From Elmis aenea (lineage: Eukaryota; Arthropoda; Insecta; Coleoptera; Elmidae), in contig OX393580.1 of the NCBI GenBank assembly GCA_947652605.1, positions 14,466,159-14,530,158 on the forward strand: 64,000 bases of DNA, given 5' to 3'. This document shows, piece after piece, positions 47,101-58,900 of the stretch. The number at the start of each line of letters is the position of its first letter. The stretch's first letter is position 1. The translations under genes were made by a program, and so were the position numbers. The notes beneath the pieces are model-generated. The model worked only from the letters and a program-made list of their open reading frames with translations. It had not been told where the DNA came from and searched no databases.

Positions 47101-50100
47101 CCACTAGGGACGAAAGGGCTAGACAAGAATGTTATAAACATTTTTATAACACATCGTAGTTATTATTCTATTCTATTTTTTATTTCTAAATTTAAAAATA
47201 TTTAAATATTAACAACTAACAAAAAAATAAAATGATTTTTTTTGCCAATTTTTTCTAAAAAAAAACGAGCGTCAAGGGTTTAATAATCCTAGTTTCAGTT
47301 AATTTTTTGTGATTGCTGGAAACTGTCAGGTCAATCGTAGAAAGAGAAAGAAATATATTTTTATCTTGGCTTCAGTTACTGAAATAGCTAAATATTTTTG
47401 TTTTTTTAGGGATGGGTAGAATGTGTAGGTTGTGCAGATAGATCTGCTTATGATTTATCCCAACATACAAAGGCTACTGGTATTCGTCTGGCTGCAGAAA
47501 AGAAGTTGCCTCAGTCGAGAGTCGTTGATGTAATAGAAGCTGTACCAAATAAGGGTGTTTTAGGCAAAGCTTTTAAAAAAGATGCCAAAAGTGTTACCGA
47601 TGCACTAGCAGCCTTAGAAATTAACGACATTGAAACCTTAGAAAAACAGTTGGCAAGTAATGGGTGAGTAAATGGCTAATTATTAATAAACAAAATACAA
47701 CATTACATCATTTTAGATTTTATGAAATTTCTGCTGGAAATCAGAAATATAAGTTAGATAATGATATGGTGTCTGTAAAACGACAGCAAAAAACTGTACA
47801 TGTTGAAGAAATAATTCCTAATGTTATTGAGCCTTCGTTTGGTGAGTTTTATTATTTACTGAAGTAAAATTTTTTAGTAAAAAATTATTATTTATTTAGT
47901 TACCTATGGAGTTAACTATGATCTTTCTTTCAGGTGTTGGACGTATAATGTATGCGATATTTGAACATAACTTTAAAATGAGAGATAATGATGAGCAGCG
48001 TACCTATCTATCACTACCGGCTATTGTGGCACCTTTAAAATGCAGTGTTTTACCTCTTAGTGCAAATGTTGAATTCCAACCATTTGTAAAACAGTTGTGT
48101 AAGTACATATATTTGCAATATATTACAGTATTTGATAAATGCTTAAACGATTAAAGTGGTTCATTTATTAACAAAAATGTTTGATTAAAGTTACTCCTAC
48201 TCTTTTTTTAAGGATCTCTTGTTGAAACATCAGACCAGTTTCCAGACTCTTGTCTCTTCATTTGCTATTATTGAGAAGGAGAGAGTCTTTAAAACTGGTC
48301 TGGAATTTCAACAAGAAACCCGGCGAAAAAATTATGTGGTTTTAATTAAACTTATTTATACAGGGTGTCACACAAAAAATGACGCAAGCTGTAACTCCGT
48401 TGTTTGTGGTCCGATTTTGGTGAACAAAAAACCAAATGAAATGTCTCCTCAAATACTATAAACTGAATTGGATTTCAATTTTTTTCAAGTTCAACTTAAA
48501 TGTCAAACGATAGTCAATTTTTTTTTCCAAATTGCTCCATCTATTTTTTTTTACTTAATCTGGTAGACATTTTTTTTCTGAATTCAATGATGTAATCATA
48601 AGTTAATTTTAGGGCAAAACTAATAAGAAATAAAAAATAAAAGGTTAACTAAAATAGGTTAGGTTTCACAAAATTTTCAAGCGTGCCGTGGAAAACAAAA
48701 AAATCTTAATCAACAAATGTTATTTAAACGTCAGTGTGGTATTTAAATGGCATTGGTTGATTAAATTTTTTTGTTTTCCACGGCACACTTGAAAATTTTG
48801 TGAAACAACCTATTTTAGTTAAAACTTTTATTTTTTATTTCTTATTAGTTTAGCACTAAAATTAACTTAGGATTACATCATTGAATTCAGAAAAAAAAAT
48901 GTCTACCAGATTTAGAAAAAAAAAAATATGGTGCCATTTGGAGAAAAAAAAATTGACTTATCGTTTGACATTTAAGTTGAACTTGAAAAAAATTGATATC
49001 CAGTTCAGTTTATAGTATTTGAGGAGCCATTTCATTTACTTTTTTGTTCACCAAAATCGGATCACAAACAACGGAGCTACAGCTTGCGGCGTTTTTTGTG
49101 TGACACCCTGTATTAATGTAACAATATTATTTTATTTTTATTTACTTTTTGTAAATTAAAACCTAGTAAGTGTTTTTATTCGTTGAACATTTTAGCCGCA
49201 GAATTGACAAAAGTTGATGTATCTCATAAAGTGGATGATAGTTCTGGATCCATTGGAAGAAGATATGCACGTACTGACGAAATAGCAATTCCATATGGTA
49301 TTACGATTGATTTTGATACTCTAAAAGAACCTCATAGTGCTACATTAAGAGAAAGAGATTCCATGGGTCAAGTTAGAATACCTGTGAGTAGTTATTTTTA
49401 TTTTCTTAAGGGTTATTTAAAAAATTATATTTTAATGTGTTGGATAGTTTTAAGTGCGTATTTGTAATGATACGATTTCGAAGCTGCCAAATTTTATTAA
49501 CTTGCTCCAGTTTTATGATTATTTTATTTATTTTCATTTTACATGAAACATTATACTAATACATAATTGCAGTTGATACTAGATAATCCTGTTTAAGATG
49601 GGTGTAATGTCGAAAGAAAGACTACCAGATAGCGTATTTCTTTATTTAACCGCTTAATGAAATGGTCCGTGACGTAAATGGGAACTATACCGGGTGATTC
49701 AGTTTGACTGTCGCACCCCTATAACTTTTTAATTATTGAAAATAACCCCAACAAACCTAATATTTTTGAAAACGGCAACAAATTCTCTATTAAGTGATGT
49801 GCATTTGTTATCTCTACGATGACGTATGTCAAATCCGCGATAGGCAACTGTTTTTTTTTTAAATTACATAGTATAAATTTTTTTTTGGTTGATTCGGATA
49901 GAGAATTTAATTCTGAATCCGACTGTGTATTAAAAAAGTATGCATACATGAGAATTTTTTTGAGGAAAATCAGTTCAAAGTTTATTTAAATTATAGCAAA
50001 CAGGACTATTTAACATAATAAAAAATGATCAAATCTTAAAAATTATATTATAACATTTCTATTGATAGTTATAGTATAATTTTAAAAATTTGATAATTTT

Positions 50101-52268
50101 TTGTTATGTTAAATAGACTGTTTGCTATAATTTAAATAAACTTTGAACTGATTTTCCTCGAAAATTTTCTCATGTATGCATATTCTTTTAATACAAGGTC
50201 GGATTCAGAATTAAATTCTCTATCCTAATCAACAAAAACATGTATACTATGTAATTTAAAAAAAAAAACAGATGCCTATCGCGGATTTGACATACGTCAT
50301 CGTAGAGATAACAAATGCACATCACTTAATAAAGAATTTGTCGCCTTTTTTAAAATATAAGGTTTGTTGGGGTTATTTTCAATAATTAAAAAGTTATAGG
50401 GCTGCGACAGTCAAACTGAATCACCCGGTGTACCTGCAGAATTGCGTAGCTCCATGAACGTCACAGGTACCACAAGCTTCTGTTCATTGAAATGTAACAG
50501 CTCCATGTACGACACGTTCGACTGTTTTAATTCTAATGTTTCGAGTTCGCTTAATTCTTGGGCAACATAGTTTGTTGTTTCATTCGTCATTTCAAATATT
50601 TTAGGTCTGAATAGTTGACGGGCAACATTATTTTATGTTTGTTCACCAACAAATAAAAATAAAAAATAAGTTGAAATGCAAATTTTTTTGTGAATTAATT
50701 TTTTTTTTGGGGATTAGAAAATCTGGAGAAATAAAACAATTGAAGTCGGTTATTGTTTTTTCCAAGGCAATGTTGTTTTTTATTTTAGATTTTGCAATTT
50801 TTTTAGTTATTTCGCCTATTTTGTAATTAATTATATAAAATAATATCATTGTAAAGAGAAAAAAATTATTTTTTTATCGAAGTCATCATCCATTAAGACG
50901 GCTATTAAAAAAGTAGTATTTTATTGAATATTTCGCACGGAATTTATAAATAAAAGTTTGATATATATCACCATTTTATTACAAACAAAATATAGCAATT
51001 TTTTTTCCTGTGGCATTTTTGTGTATTAGCAAAGATGGCCGAGATATTTGAGTTTAAAAATGTTAATCGATTTCGGTTTTTTCAGTTTATCACTCATGCC
51101 ATGGAATTTTTAAACAAAAAAATATCTTTTGGAATTCGCTTTTGAAAAGTGGTCCAAAGGCTTTCTTAGTAAATAGTGGTCTAAGAGCATATGTGTTGAA
51201 TGTGTGCTACTTATATCCTTAATTTTTGGTCTAATTGGTTGCTGGTACATAGCTTTTATACAATGTAGAACATTTAAACCCTTAATAACGTACAAAATAT
51301 TTTTTAAGCAAGCTTACTAATTTCACAGTTATAGATCAAAGATTGAATCCATAAACTATACAATCTTTTGAAGAGTTATTTTAATTTATAATTGTACAAT
51401 AATACCACTACACACTCCTTTTAATTTTTTAAAAACTTTTTGCCTGCTTTAGTTGATGAATAAATCGGAAACGATGTAAATTTTTTAGCCCAACAATTTT
51501 GTTTTCGAATAAGATTTTATTTATTATAAAATGTTTGCTAGGAGTTAATTAAATTTTGACAAGTTGTATGGTTAACAATTTATCTGCATGTGATCTTTTC
51601 TTAATTAGTGGTAAAATTAAGAAATATATTTTGTGTATAATAATTTTAAATATAAATTTAATTATGTTGTTGAGGTTGTGAACTAAAATAACTTTCTTAT
51701 ATCAACATACAGGATGTTTATTACTTCGTGTTTTGATAAGTTCAGAGCTTTATGCAACATATAAAAATAGTATTGGGATTTTTTTTATACACTTCTTTTT
51801 GAAAACCAATTACAAGTATTGATATTTGATTACTTAAGTTTTTGTTTCTGATCTCCAAAATTAAAAGAGCATTCATTTCTAAATTTGATAAACAAACTAA
51901 CAATTTTATTGAAACTAAAAAATTAAGTACTGGGAATATGTTGTAATTGTATACTCAAACTCAAACATTATTAAAAAACTGCACTGATGGTGATCACAAT
52001 GTTCAATGTATTAAGGTTTTTGCTACGATTATCCAACAAGCGTAACCATACTCGTCTATAACGATTGTACGGTTAAGAAACAAAAAATACTTATTTTAAA
52101 TCCATTTGTATTTACGTAACATTTTATTGTGACCAATTTTGTTTTTTTTTCCAGATGAATGAACTTCCTCAGGTAGTACATAACTTATCATATAGTAAAA
52201 TGTCGTGGCAAGATGTGGAAAATAAATATCCCAAGTTCGAACAACAAGAAAATAAAGGCTCCAATTAA
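41146..52268 (+). CDS. GlyRS: Glycyl-tRNA synthetase, mitochondrial and cytosolic forms (12 exons, 743 aa)
   Basis: Exons: 41146-41394, 41449-41795, 41846-42011, 42747-42892, 43775-43872, 43923-44137, 44192-44356, 47410-47663, 47717-47841, 47934-48098, 49196-49383 and 52155-52268 (2232 nt, in phase). It charges tRNA-Gly with glycine. A WHEP domain ([14 protein letters not shown] onward) is followed by the class II core with [21 protein letters not shown], the [11 protein letters not shown] block, motif 2 ([21 protein letters not shown]) and motif 3 ([12 protein letters not shown]). The anticodon-binding domain includes [12 protein letters not shown]. The upstream ATG has an in-frame TAA directly before it and adds 63 basic residues that look like a mitochondrial presequence. 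A second ATG at 41335 in CACCATGG context starts the cytosolic form MADSKTEE. Exon 3 uses an unusual GTTGGT donor. AATAAA is at 52393-52398. Length is close to the human enzyme. Confidence 0.97.
42100..42480 (-). mobile_element. LINE 3' end, 5'-truncated, in a GlyRS intron
   Basis: Minus-strand translation gives [39 protein letters not shown] and [19 protein letters not shown], the typical end of an insect LINE reverse-transcriptase ORF. Downstream on the minus strand is a TAATAATAA-rich tail. The 5' part is missing, as expected from incomplete reverse transcription. It is antisense to GlyRS in intron 3 (42012-42746). A related fragment is at 53050-53430. Confidence 0.8.
43026..43130. repeat. 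Small imperfect hairpin
   Basis: AGTTTTAAGACTTGTGTCTTTTC and GAAGAGACGATAGTCTTGAAACT form an imperfect inverted repeat of about 25 bp per arm (given here in part; arms at about 43050-43072 and 43100-43122). A related hairpin lies at 48215-48320, also in a GlyRS intron. Confidence 0.5.
44443..44930. repeat. Dispersed CAGGGACATGAACC repeat
   Basis: It starts CAGGGACATGAACCATAAAG and is dense in GGTTCGG/GGTTCAG motifs. The segment 44720-44775 is homologous, inverted, to 52510-52560 (sharing TTTTGTGATTTTTTAA). The right boundary is not defined. The ends and GAACCG repeats suggest a hAT-type non-autonomous element. Confidence 0.5.
45008..45920. mobile_element. Foldback element, TACCGGGTGATTCA family, copy 1
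   Basis: The ends TACCGGGTGATTCACTTTGA and inverse are flanked by TA. Arms of about 330 bp read inward through CTGTCGCACCCCTATAACTT. Copies 2 and 3 are at 49688-50432 and 63399-64000. It lies in GlyRS intron 7. ORFs within it are chance readings of the arms. Confidence 0.92.
46120..47400. repeat. Dispersed repeat interrupted by a piggyBac-type element
   Basis: The flanks 46120-46356 and 47284-47400 together match 23270-23374 plus 25303-25500: both contain GATCTACGATTT, TTCACCTCGGATTG-like and TAATAATCCTAGTTT segments in the same order. The copy here is split at TTAA by the insertion 46357-47283, while the other copy is split by the foldback 23375-25298. The family is unidentified. Confidence 0.75.
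46357..47283. mobile_element. piggyBac-type non-autonomous element in GlyRS intron 7
   Basis: The ends TTAACCCCTTAACGCCC and GAGCGTCAAGGGTTTAA are inverted with a few mismatches, and TTAA lies at both edges. The related repeat copy at 25.4 kb has a single TTAA (25423-25426) at the same place followed by TAATCC, an empty site. The interior of about 0.9 kb has no coding sequence that I recognise. Confidence 0.85.
48215..48320. repeat. Hairpin with ~40-bp arms
   Basis: TCTTGTTGAAACATCAGACC and GGTCTGGAATTTCAACAAGA are inverted, and the arms continue inward through AGACTCTTGTCTCTTC/GAGAGAGTCTTT. It directly precedes the foldback at 48359. It lies in GlyRS intron 10. Confidence 0.75.
48359..49112. 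mobile_element. Foldback element, TACAGGGTGTCACACAAA family, copy 2
   Basis: It has the same termini and arm sequence as 22455-23177, including GCGTGCCGTGGAAAACAAAA near the centre. TA flanks both sides. It lies in GlyRS intron 10 (48099-49195). Confidence 0.92.
49688..50432. mobile_element. Foldback element, TACCGGGTGATTCA family, copy 2
   Basis: The left end TACCGGGTGATTCAGTTTGA and right inverse match 45008-45920. The copy is shorter in its centre, and its right edge reads CACCCGGTGTA, a 2-bp change. It lies in GlyRS intron 11 (49384-52154). The rest of that intron, 50440-52140, shows nothing recognisable. Confidence 0.92.
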
Positions 52269-52434
52269 TAATGATCTACGTATTTGCATTAAAAAAATGA
52301 TTCAATCATTTTCCACTTTGGCTTTATTACTGAAATAGTATTTTGTATTTTTAATTGTATATAAATACAAATATTTATTATGATCTTACACAAATAAATA
52401 ATTCTTTAGTTATGTTTATTTTATTTCTTAAAAG

Positions 52435-52765
52435 CAGGGACCCAAACCGAACCGTAACTGGAACAAACCGTTGCATTTTCCATGAACCGTAAACCGGAAC
52501 TGAACCTTTTTATTAAAAAATCACAAAACTGCAAAATCAAACCAATTATGTTTTTTAAAGACATTGTATATTTTTTATTTGATTACATTTGACCAAAATA
52601 GAAAAATTTTAGACAGTTCAATTTTAAAAAAATATGCATCGTCATTAGAAACGTATTTAAATAATGTAGGTATACTTTGAAAGTTACTATTTAAAACAAA
52701 AAGGGCTATAAACCTGAACCGTTGCCATCGAACAGGTTACTGAATCATTTTACCGTGTGAACAGC
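52435..52765. repeat. Dispersed CAGGGACCC repeat with GAACCG motifs
   Basis: It starts CAGGGACCCAAACCGAACCG and carries many AACCG motifs. The segment 52510-52560 is an inverted match to 44720-44775. The right end is unclear, near GAACCGTTGCC... at about 52725-52760. Probably hAT-derived. Confidence 0.5.
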
Positions 52766-52877
52766 CTGATGTCGCAACATCGATATTGACAGCTCGGGAT
52801 TTGACGTAAGCCTATTATGCTTTTATATTTTGACATAACAGACAAATAATATACATTTGTTTGTCATCGATTTCCAA

Positions 52878-52980
52878 TTTATCATGTCCTTAATAGATGT
52901 TCTAACGATTTTAGAGCATTATCAACAACATCCCTGTATATGGGACAAATCTATTCCCGAATATAGCGACTTCAAAATAA
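52878..52980 (+). pseudogene. MADF-domain-like N-terminal fragment
   Basis: The plus strand reads MSLIDVLTILEHYQQHPCIW followed by DKSIPEYSDF. This resembles the start of a MADF (Myb/SANT-like) domain, in which a helix and a HPCLWDKSHPxY-type motif are conserved. The remaining two thirds of the domain is absent and the frame then reads unrelated sequence. It could be a gene fragment, or debris of a transposon that carried a MADF protein, as some PIF/Harbinger elements do. Confidence 0.4.
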
Positions 52981-53049
52981 TTTGTTGCTCTACAACACTC
53001 GTTGTTGCAGTTACAACGTGGACACTGACAAACAGACTGTGACTGTGTA

Positions 53050-53430
53050 AGTGCAGCAAAAATGAGATTTCCAAGAAAAATTGAAGAATACCAAAAAGAT
53101 CGAATTAGAAATGGAACATACATAGAACATTTATTAAAGATGAAATCAGTGGAAACAAGAATACAGGAAAGGCAGCTGGATTGGAAGGATCACATTTATA
53201 GAATGAAGTAAGAAAGTTAAACAGAAAAGCCTATGAAGCAAGGTCACAAGAAAAAAACAAAAGAGATAGATGTGAAAATCCTGGCAAGACGACCTTCAAA
53301 AAGCAGCAACGGATAGAAACGAATAGAAAGAGATAAAAAAATTAGCACAGGACAGAAAAATGTGGGAAAAGTCAACATAACTTAATTGCCCTACGGCTAA
53401 CAGTAAAACTTAGGACTAAATAAATAAGAG
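53050..53430 (+). mobile_element. LINE 3' fragment (decayed)
   Basis: Reading frames on the plus strand give MRFPRKIEEYQKDRIRNGTY, VETRIQERQLDWKDHIYRMK and, after frameshifts, NRKAYEARSQEKNKRDRC and LAQDRKMWEKST. This matches the end of the LINE ORF at 42100-42480 and extends further upstream. The tail ends AAATAAATAAGAG. Stops and frameshifts mark it as old. Confidence 0.7.
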
Positions 53431-55913
53431 TTAATTTTTTCAGATATTATGAAAGTGATTGCTTAATAGCATACATTTGAAATATGTATTAGCAAAGTTA
53501 TTAAATATAAACCTTTAGTTGCTCTTGAATTTAAATCGAGCCAAAAGTACAACATACTACAATTTTATAAACATATTTATAAATGAAATTTTAAATAAAA
53601 ACTTAGTTTTTTTATGTAATTATTTTTGGAAACAAATGTAATTATTGTCAGCCAAAACGTCTTACATTTTCACATGTCAACAAGATGCATTATGTGTGTG
53701 TGAGATGTATGTATTTGAAATATATGTATTTAATAGAGGTTTGCAACAAAAATCAAAGCAGTTGCTTATTATTAGTTTGACTTTGACATTATTTAATACA
53801 GATTATTCTTGTGAAGCAAAAAAGCCTTGAAAAATGTTGTTTTTATTTTAAGCCATTTTATTAAGTCTATTTCAACCTCTGCCACGAAAAACAAAATAAA
53901 TAAACAGTTTTTGCAAGCACGCTGTTTGAGATTCGAGTTCAAACATCGGAATCCAGCTTATTATAACTGCTAGAGTATATGTTTAAATTTGGAAAAGTTG
54001 CTGAATTCTGTGCTTATTAATAATCTAAAAAGAAATCTTGAAAATCGTCTATAACACCTTTGGAGTATGAAATATTTCAAATAATTAAAACATTGCCTAC
54101 GCAACGTTTTAAGCCAAATTGCATAGTAATCATTAATTTGTTCTAAGTCGATTCATTTTTGTTTTATGACAACCTACTTTATTTTTTTCTTTGGGCGCAA
54201 TTTTTGCTATTTATTAATGTAGAAGTAAAATGCCATGTGTGATACAATCAATAAATTTAGAAAAAAAAATCCTATTTGATTTAGTAAATGGCAAAAATTG
54301 TGCCCCTAAGAAAAAACAAAGTTGGTCGTCATAAAACAAAAACGAATCAACCTAGGAAAAGTTTGTGATTATCTTCCGATTTAGCTTAAAAAGTTGCTTA
54401 GTCAAGCTTTAATAACTTTTTTGGTAAAATTTAAAATTATTTTGAAAACTCAAAAACGGCTCCAACAATTTTAGTATGTTATTTTATTTTACTTAAAAAA
54501 ATGCCATTTATATCAACTCTAGAATTTTCCTGAAAAAAATTTAATATTTTTTTAAGAACGCTGTGGTTGTTCATATGTCATAAACATCTGCAGGAAACTT
54601 CATTTTGACAGAAGTTATTTACGTCATGTTGTAAGACGTCCGTTACAAAAATGGCCAAAGCGGCCCTTTCAGATACACACAAATAGATATACGGAGATAT
54701 GCATAATATAGTTATGGCAAAAGTCATTTGGTGGCCACATCACTTTATTCAAAAGGTAATAACTTTGAAATGTTTTATTTACAAAATACCATAAATTTCA
54801 GGCAATTGTTTAATTCAACTATTGGACAAATTATTCTTTCTCCAGATTTTACATGCAGCAATCATAAGTCCATAATATCTTATTGGTTCTTTAGCAAAAA
54901 TTGTTAACTGAAAAAATTAGTTTTTTTTTCTGAAAAGGTTTTATGGTTTTTTAACAAATTATTATATGACGCCATTTAATAGCTTTGAATTCAACGTATA
55001 TTGCATTTTTAAGTAAATATTCAATTGCCCTTCATTAATAAGCTAGCAATATCAGTAAGCAAAAAGCACAATAAGAAAATCAAACAATGAGATTTACACA
55101 TTTTTATAAAATTATTGTACAGGTATCTATTTATAAAGTTTTATTCTGAACACCAAATATTACAAAACATGGAAAAACAACTTTCATAAAATTACAGATA
55201 TACCAAAACCGTAATATTAGAGTGGAAAGTAACTGTACTTCATTTGTTTAATTAATAGAACATCGACGCTTTTACTTAAACAGTTTGTTACTTAAAAGGT
55301 ATGCATGTTCGTTATTATGAAAAAGAATAAAGTAATGGATATCAGTTTGCTTCTGGAGTTCTTTTTTAACTTAAATAAAATGTTACGAATGTAATACTAG
55401 CTACGAATTTACTTTTGAAAGTACACACGGAATATCGTTATTTAAACATATTTTTTTGCAGTGAATATTCGAGTTACTTTTAATACGTTTCATTATATAC
55501 AAACTTTTAAAGAGACATTTACTTCAGTCTAAAGATGTTCTATTAATTTTTGCATCGCTGTAGATGGTACTAAATAGACAATTTTGTAGTTCTTATCGAA
55601 AAATGTAAGCTACAGTATAAACAGATGTATTAAAATAATCATAACTCTCTTATAACAACATGCTTATACAAAAGATGAGAGCAGATTTTGTTTCATTTAA
55701 ACAAAAAAAAAAAAAAAATTGTTTGCTAGCAATGAAAAATAATCAAAAATTGTAACTTAGAATGAAATGTTAATAACTTAAAAACAAATTATTATTTAGT
55801 TTTAAAGTAAACTATATTTTTATTACAACACAGGGAAATAATTATTGTACAAACTGCAGTTATAATTTTAAATACCAGACTTACACAGTATATTAAATAA
55901 CATTCTACATTTT

Positions 55914-58900
55914 CTACTCGAGGTCAGGAATTGGCTCGTCATCCGAATCCGCATCTTCTGGTTCATCTAAATCAAATCCTGGTTTACCTTCGCCTCCAGC
56001 ACCTCCGCCACCTCCTAAACCGCCCATTTGCCGCATCATTTCTTCAAAATCTCCTCCGCCCATACCACCTAGACCTTCATCACCGGAGTCATCTTCGTCT
56101 CGCCACTTATTGAAATCACATTTAAGCCAATGATACTTTTTCTTGTCTGGTGTTAACGTAGGCCAATAATGTTCGTCCGGGTTAGCTTTCATCAAAATGA
56201 ATTCGATGCACCGTTCCCTATTAAAAGATTTACTTTTTTCAACGTCTACTTCTTTAAATAAAGGAATAGTCACTTCATAATCCTTTTTTTCTACTCCTCC
56301 TGAACCCTTGAAATATACTGAATCTTTGTTGATTCTGAAAAAAGTATAATATAAATTGTGTAATTTGTTCAATTATTGATATGCTTAAAAAAAATAAAAA
56401 ATTGTGATAAAATATTAACCGTTCTAATTTCATTCAAATTAAGATAAATCATCGTAAGTGTACACGTTCTTTGAATGTTTTTACTGATTATTAAATCTGG
56501 CGAATGGGTGATATATAAATACTAATCTGATGTAAATATTTGTTAACACGTTTACTGCCGTGGTGGTCATATATGACCGACACTGTAACTTCCAGTAGTG
56601 CCGTGGTGGTCATAGATGACCGACGCAACCGACTTCTATAAAAATGCGTAAAATACGCAAATAATAGCGTTTATCATTTTGTAGATGCAATTAATATGAA
56701 AATAGTGGTTAAAAGCAATACGTGCAACTATGAATATGTCAAAATTTTTATTTTTAGTATTACAAATCAAATAGAAATAAAGCGATGTAATGTGTTAAAA
56801 CCAACACGGTACTTAGACAAAAGTGTGGCTTGCGATCATAATCGGCACAAAATGTTGTCACTTTTTTGGTTCTATTTTTTGCTACCGTTCTACCATGTAT
56901 TTTGAAATTTTGTTCGTACCAATTTTTGCAATATTTTTTAACTTTACACACTTCTCTCTCCTTTGTGACGCAGTCTTGGCCTTAAAACTACGGAGGAAAT
57001 CGGGCGAGGAGGTTCATTTTGACACTGAGTCAGATGCGTAATCAATTTTTTTTCTAAATTCAACAATTGTAATAGATTTATTACTTGTTAGTTTTTATAC
57101 AGTGTTAAGTAAAAGCACAAGTGCAAGTTTTCTGTACCATTTTACTGTTTTTCTCCGTGGGCTGCAATATGCAGCCATTTGATCAGATAAACCGACGGCA
57201 GCCTTGCCTGCGTTATAATCTACAGGGTGGTACACTTTTTTGTAGCACGGTTTCAACAGTCGATAGAAAAACTTATTTTAAAGCGAATATTCCATATCAA
57301 CATGGGTCCTTAAACGCTTCATTTTAAAGATACAGGGTGTTGAAATTTTCGAAAAAATATCGATAATTTTTAATCGTTTCCCAACCAGTAGATATATTTA
57401 AACCAAATTTGGTATACAGCACCACCCTACAGGTTGCCACATTCGGTGAGAATTTCAACCCCCACAAGCAACCAGTGGCGGAGTTGTGGGAGATCAGTTT
57501 CAATAAATTTTATAAAAAAACTAGTACGGCCCTGTTCAAAATCAAACTTGAAATGGTTTTTGGGTATAATTTTTTATTTTATACAAAAAGTGTCTATTGA
57601 TTTTCCTTTGTATCTACCACCGTTTGGCGCGAAATTTAATTAATTTTACTATTCTCCCGAAAAATTTGCTCATAAGTTAGACCTAAAAATATCGCTAATA
57701 TTCAAAATAAAGAAGTAATTACCGATTTTTGCAGTTTTGAATAACTGAACATGATAATTATGAGAAAATATTTTCCGCTAAATTAACGATTAATAAGCAT
57801 TAACTCTGCAATTTTTAATTTTCAGCTTTTCGCAATATTTTTAGATCGAACGTGTGAGCAAATTTTTTGCGAGAACAGTAAAATAAATCGAATTTCGCGC
57901 CAAACGGTGGTAGATACGAAGAAAAGTCAAGAGACACTTTTTGTTTAGAATAAAATGCTCTACCCAAAATCATGTTCTAGTTTAATTTTGAACAGGGCCG
58001 TACTAGTTTTTTTTTAATTTATTGAAACTGAACCCCCACAACTCCACCACTGGTTGCTTGTAGGGGTTGAAATTCTAATGTATTTATTGTGAAATTAGCC
58101 GCTTACCGTGTGAATTGTTTTTTCTTTTTAACTTATATAATAATTTTTAGATGTAAATTTACTTTACGTACGCTCCTACGCCGTGGTCATAAGTGACCGG
58201 CAGCGTAAGTAATGCACCATGCACAATAATTTTGAACTATACATTCATTTTGGATATAATTCCTATTGGGTATGATTCCAAAATGGGCAAACTCTCACCG
58301 GCGTTAGATTCAACATCAGCAAAATAAGCTTGGCTGTTAACGTGTTAATGGTACATTATCACACATTAATGTATTGACAGATAGAGTTTTATAAATATGA
58401 TTTAAGCGCAGTACACTGTGGTACTGCACAAATCGCTCAAATTTTAGGCAAGCAGAGAGTAAAATTAGCAGAGTCCATTCGATAACTTCTACGAAAAACA
58501 CTATTTTTTAAAATAAAAACAAAACATTGCTATTACATACAGTACAAATAAGTGTTGAGCAACGGCGCCAAAACTTGGTGAAAATATATCCAGATAATAC
58601 TATTATTACTTATGAAATACATATGCCATTATACGTTTTAAATTGTCATACATATTGGTTTTTGATGAATAAAGATAGTTGCAGCGTAATTCCCCTTAGA
58701 GTATCAAGTGTCTACCTTAAATTCTGGTATGTGCCGATCAGTTTAAAATAAAATTGATAATACAATGCTGATAAAGTTTTTGGATCGTGAATTAGAAAAA
58801 TGTTACTTCTTGTTCACTTTAGATATTGTACGACTGTACTCTTGAACAAAATTTAATATACTTACTTTATTTCTGGATTTTTTACATCTTCTAAATTTAT

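Larger units (their letters stand above)
52269..55913. other. Intergenic region between GlyRS and p23
   Basis: The two genes converge here. The GlyRS poly(A) signal lies at 52393-52398 and a minus-strand AATAAA for p23 at 55819-55824. In between are a CAGGGACCC repeat, a MADF-like fragment and a LINE 3' fragment, listed separately. From 53430 to 55810 I see no coding or repeat structure beyond AT-rich sequence. Confidence 0.6.

Noticed and set aside
55931..56113. Plus-strand ORF rich in His/Leu/Arg
   Set aside because: Antisense of the glycine-rich and acidic tail of p23.
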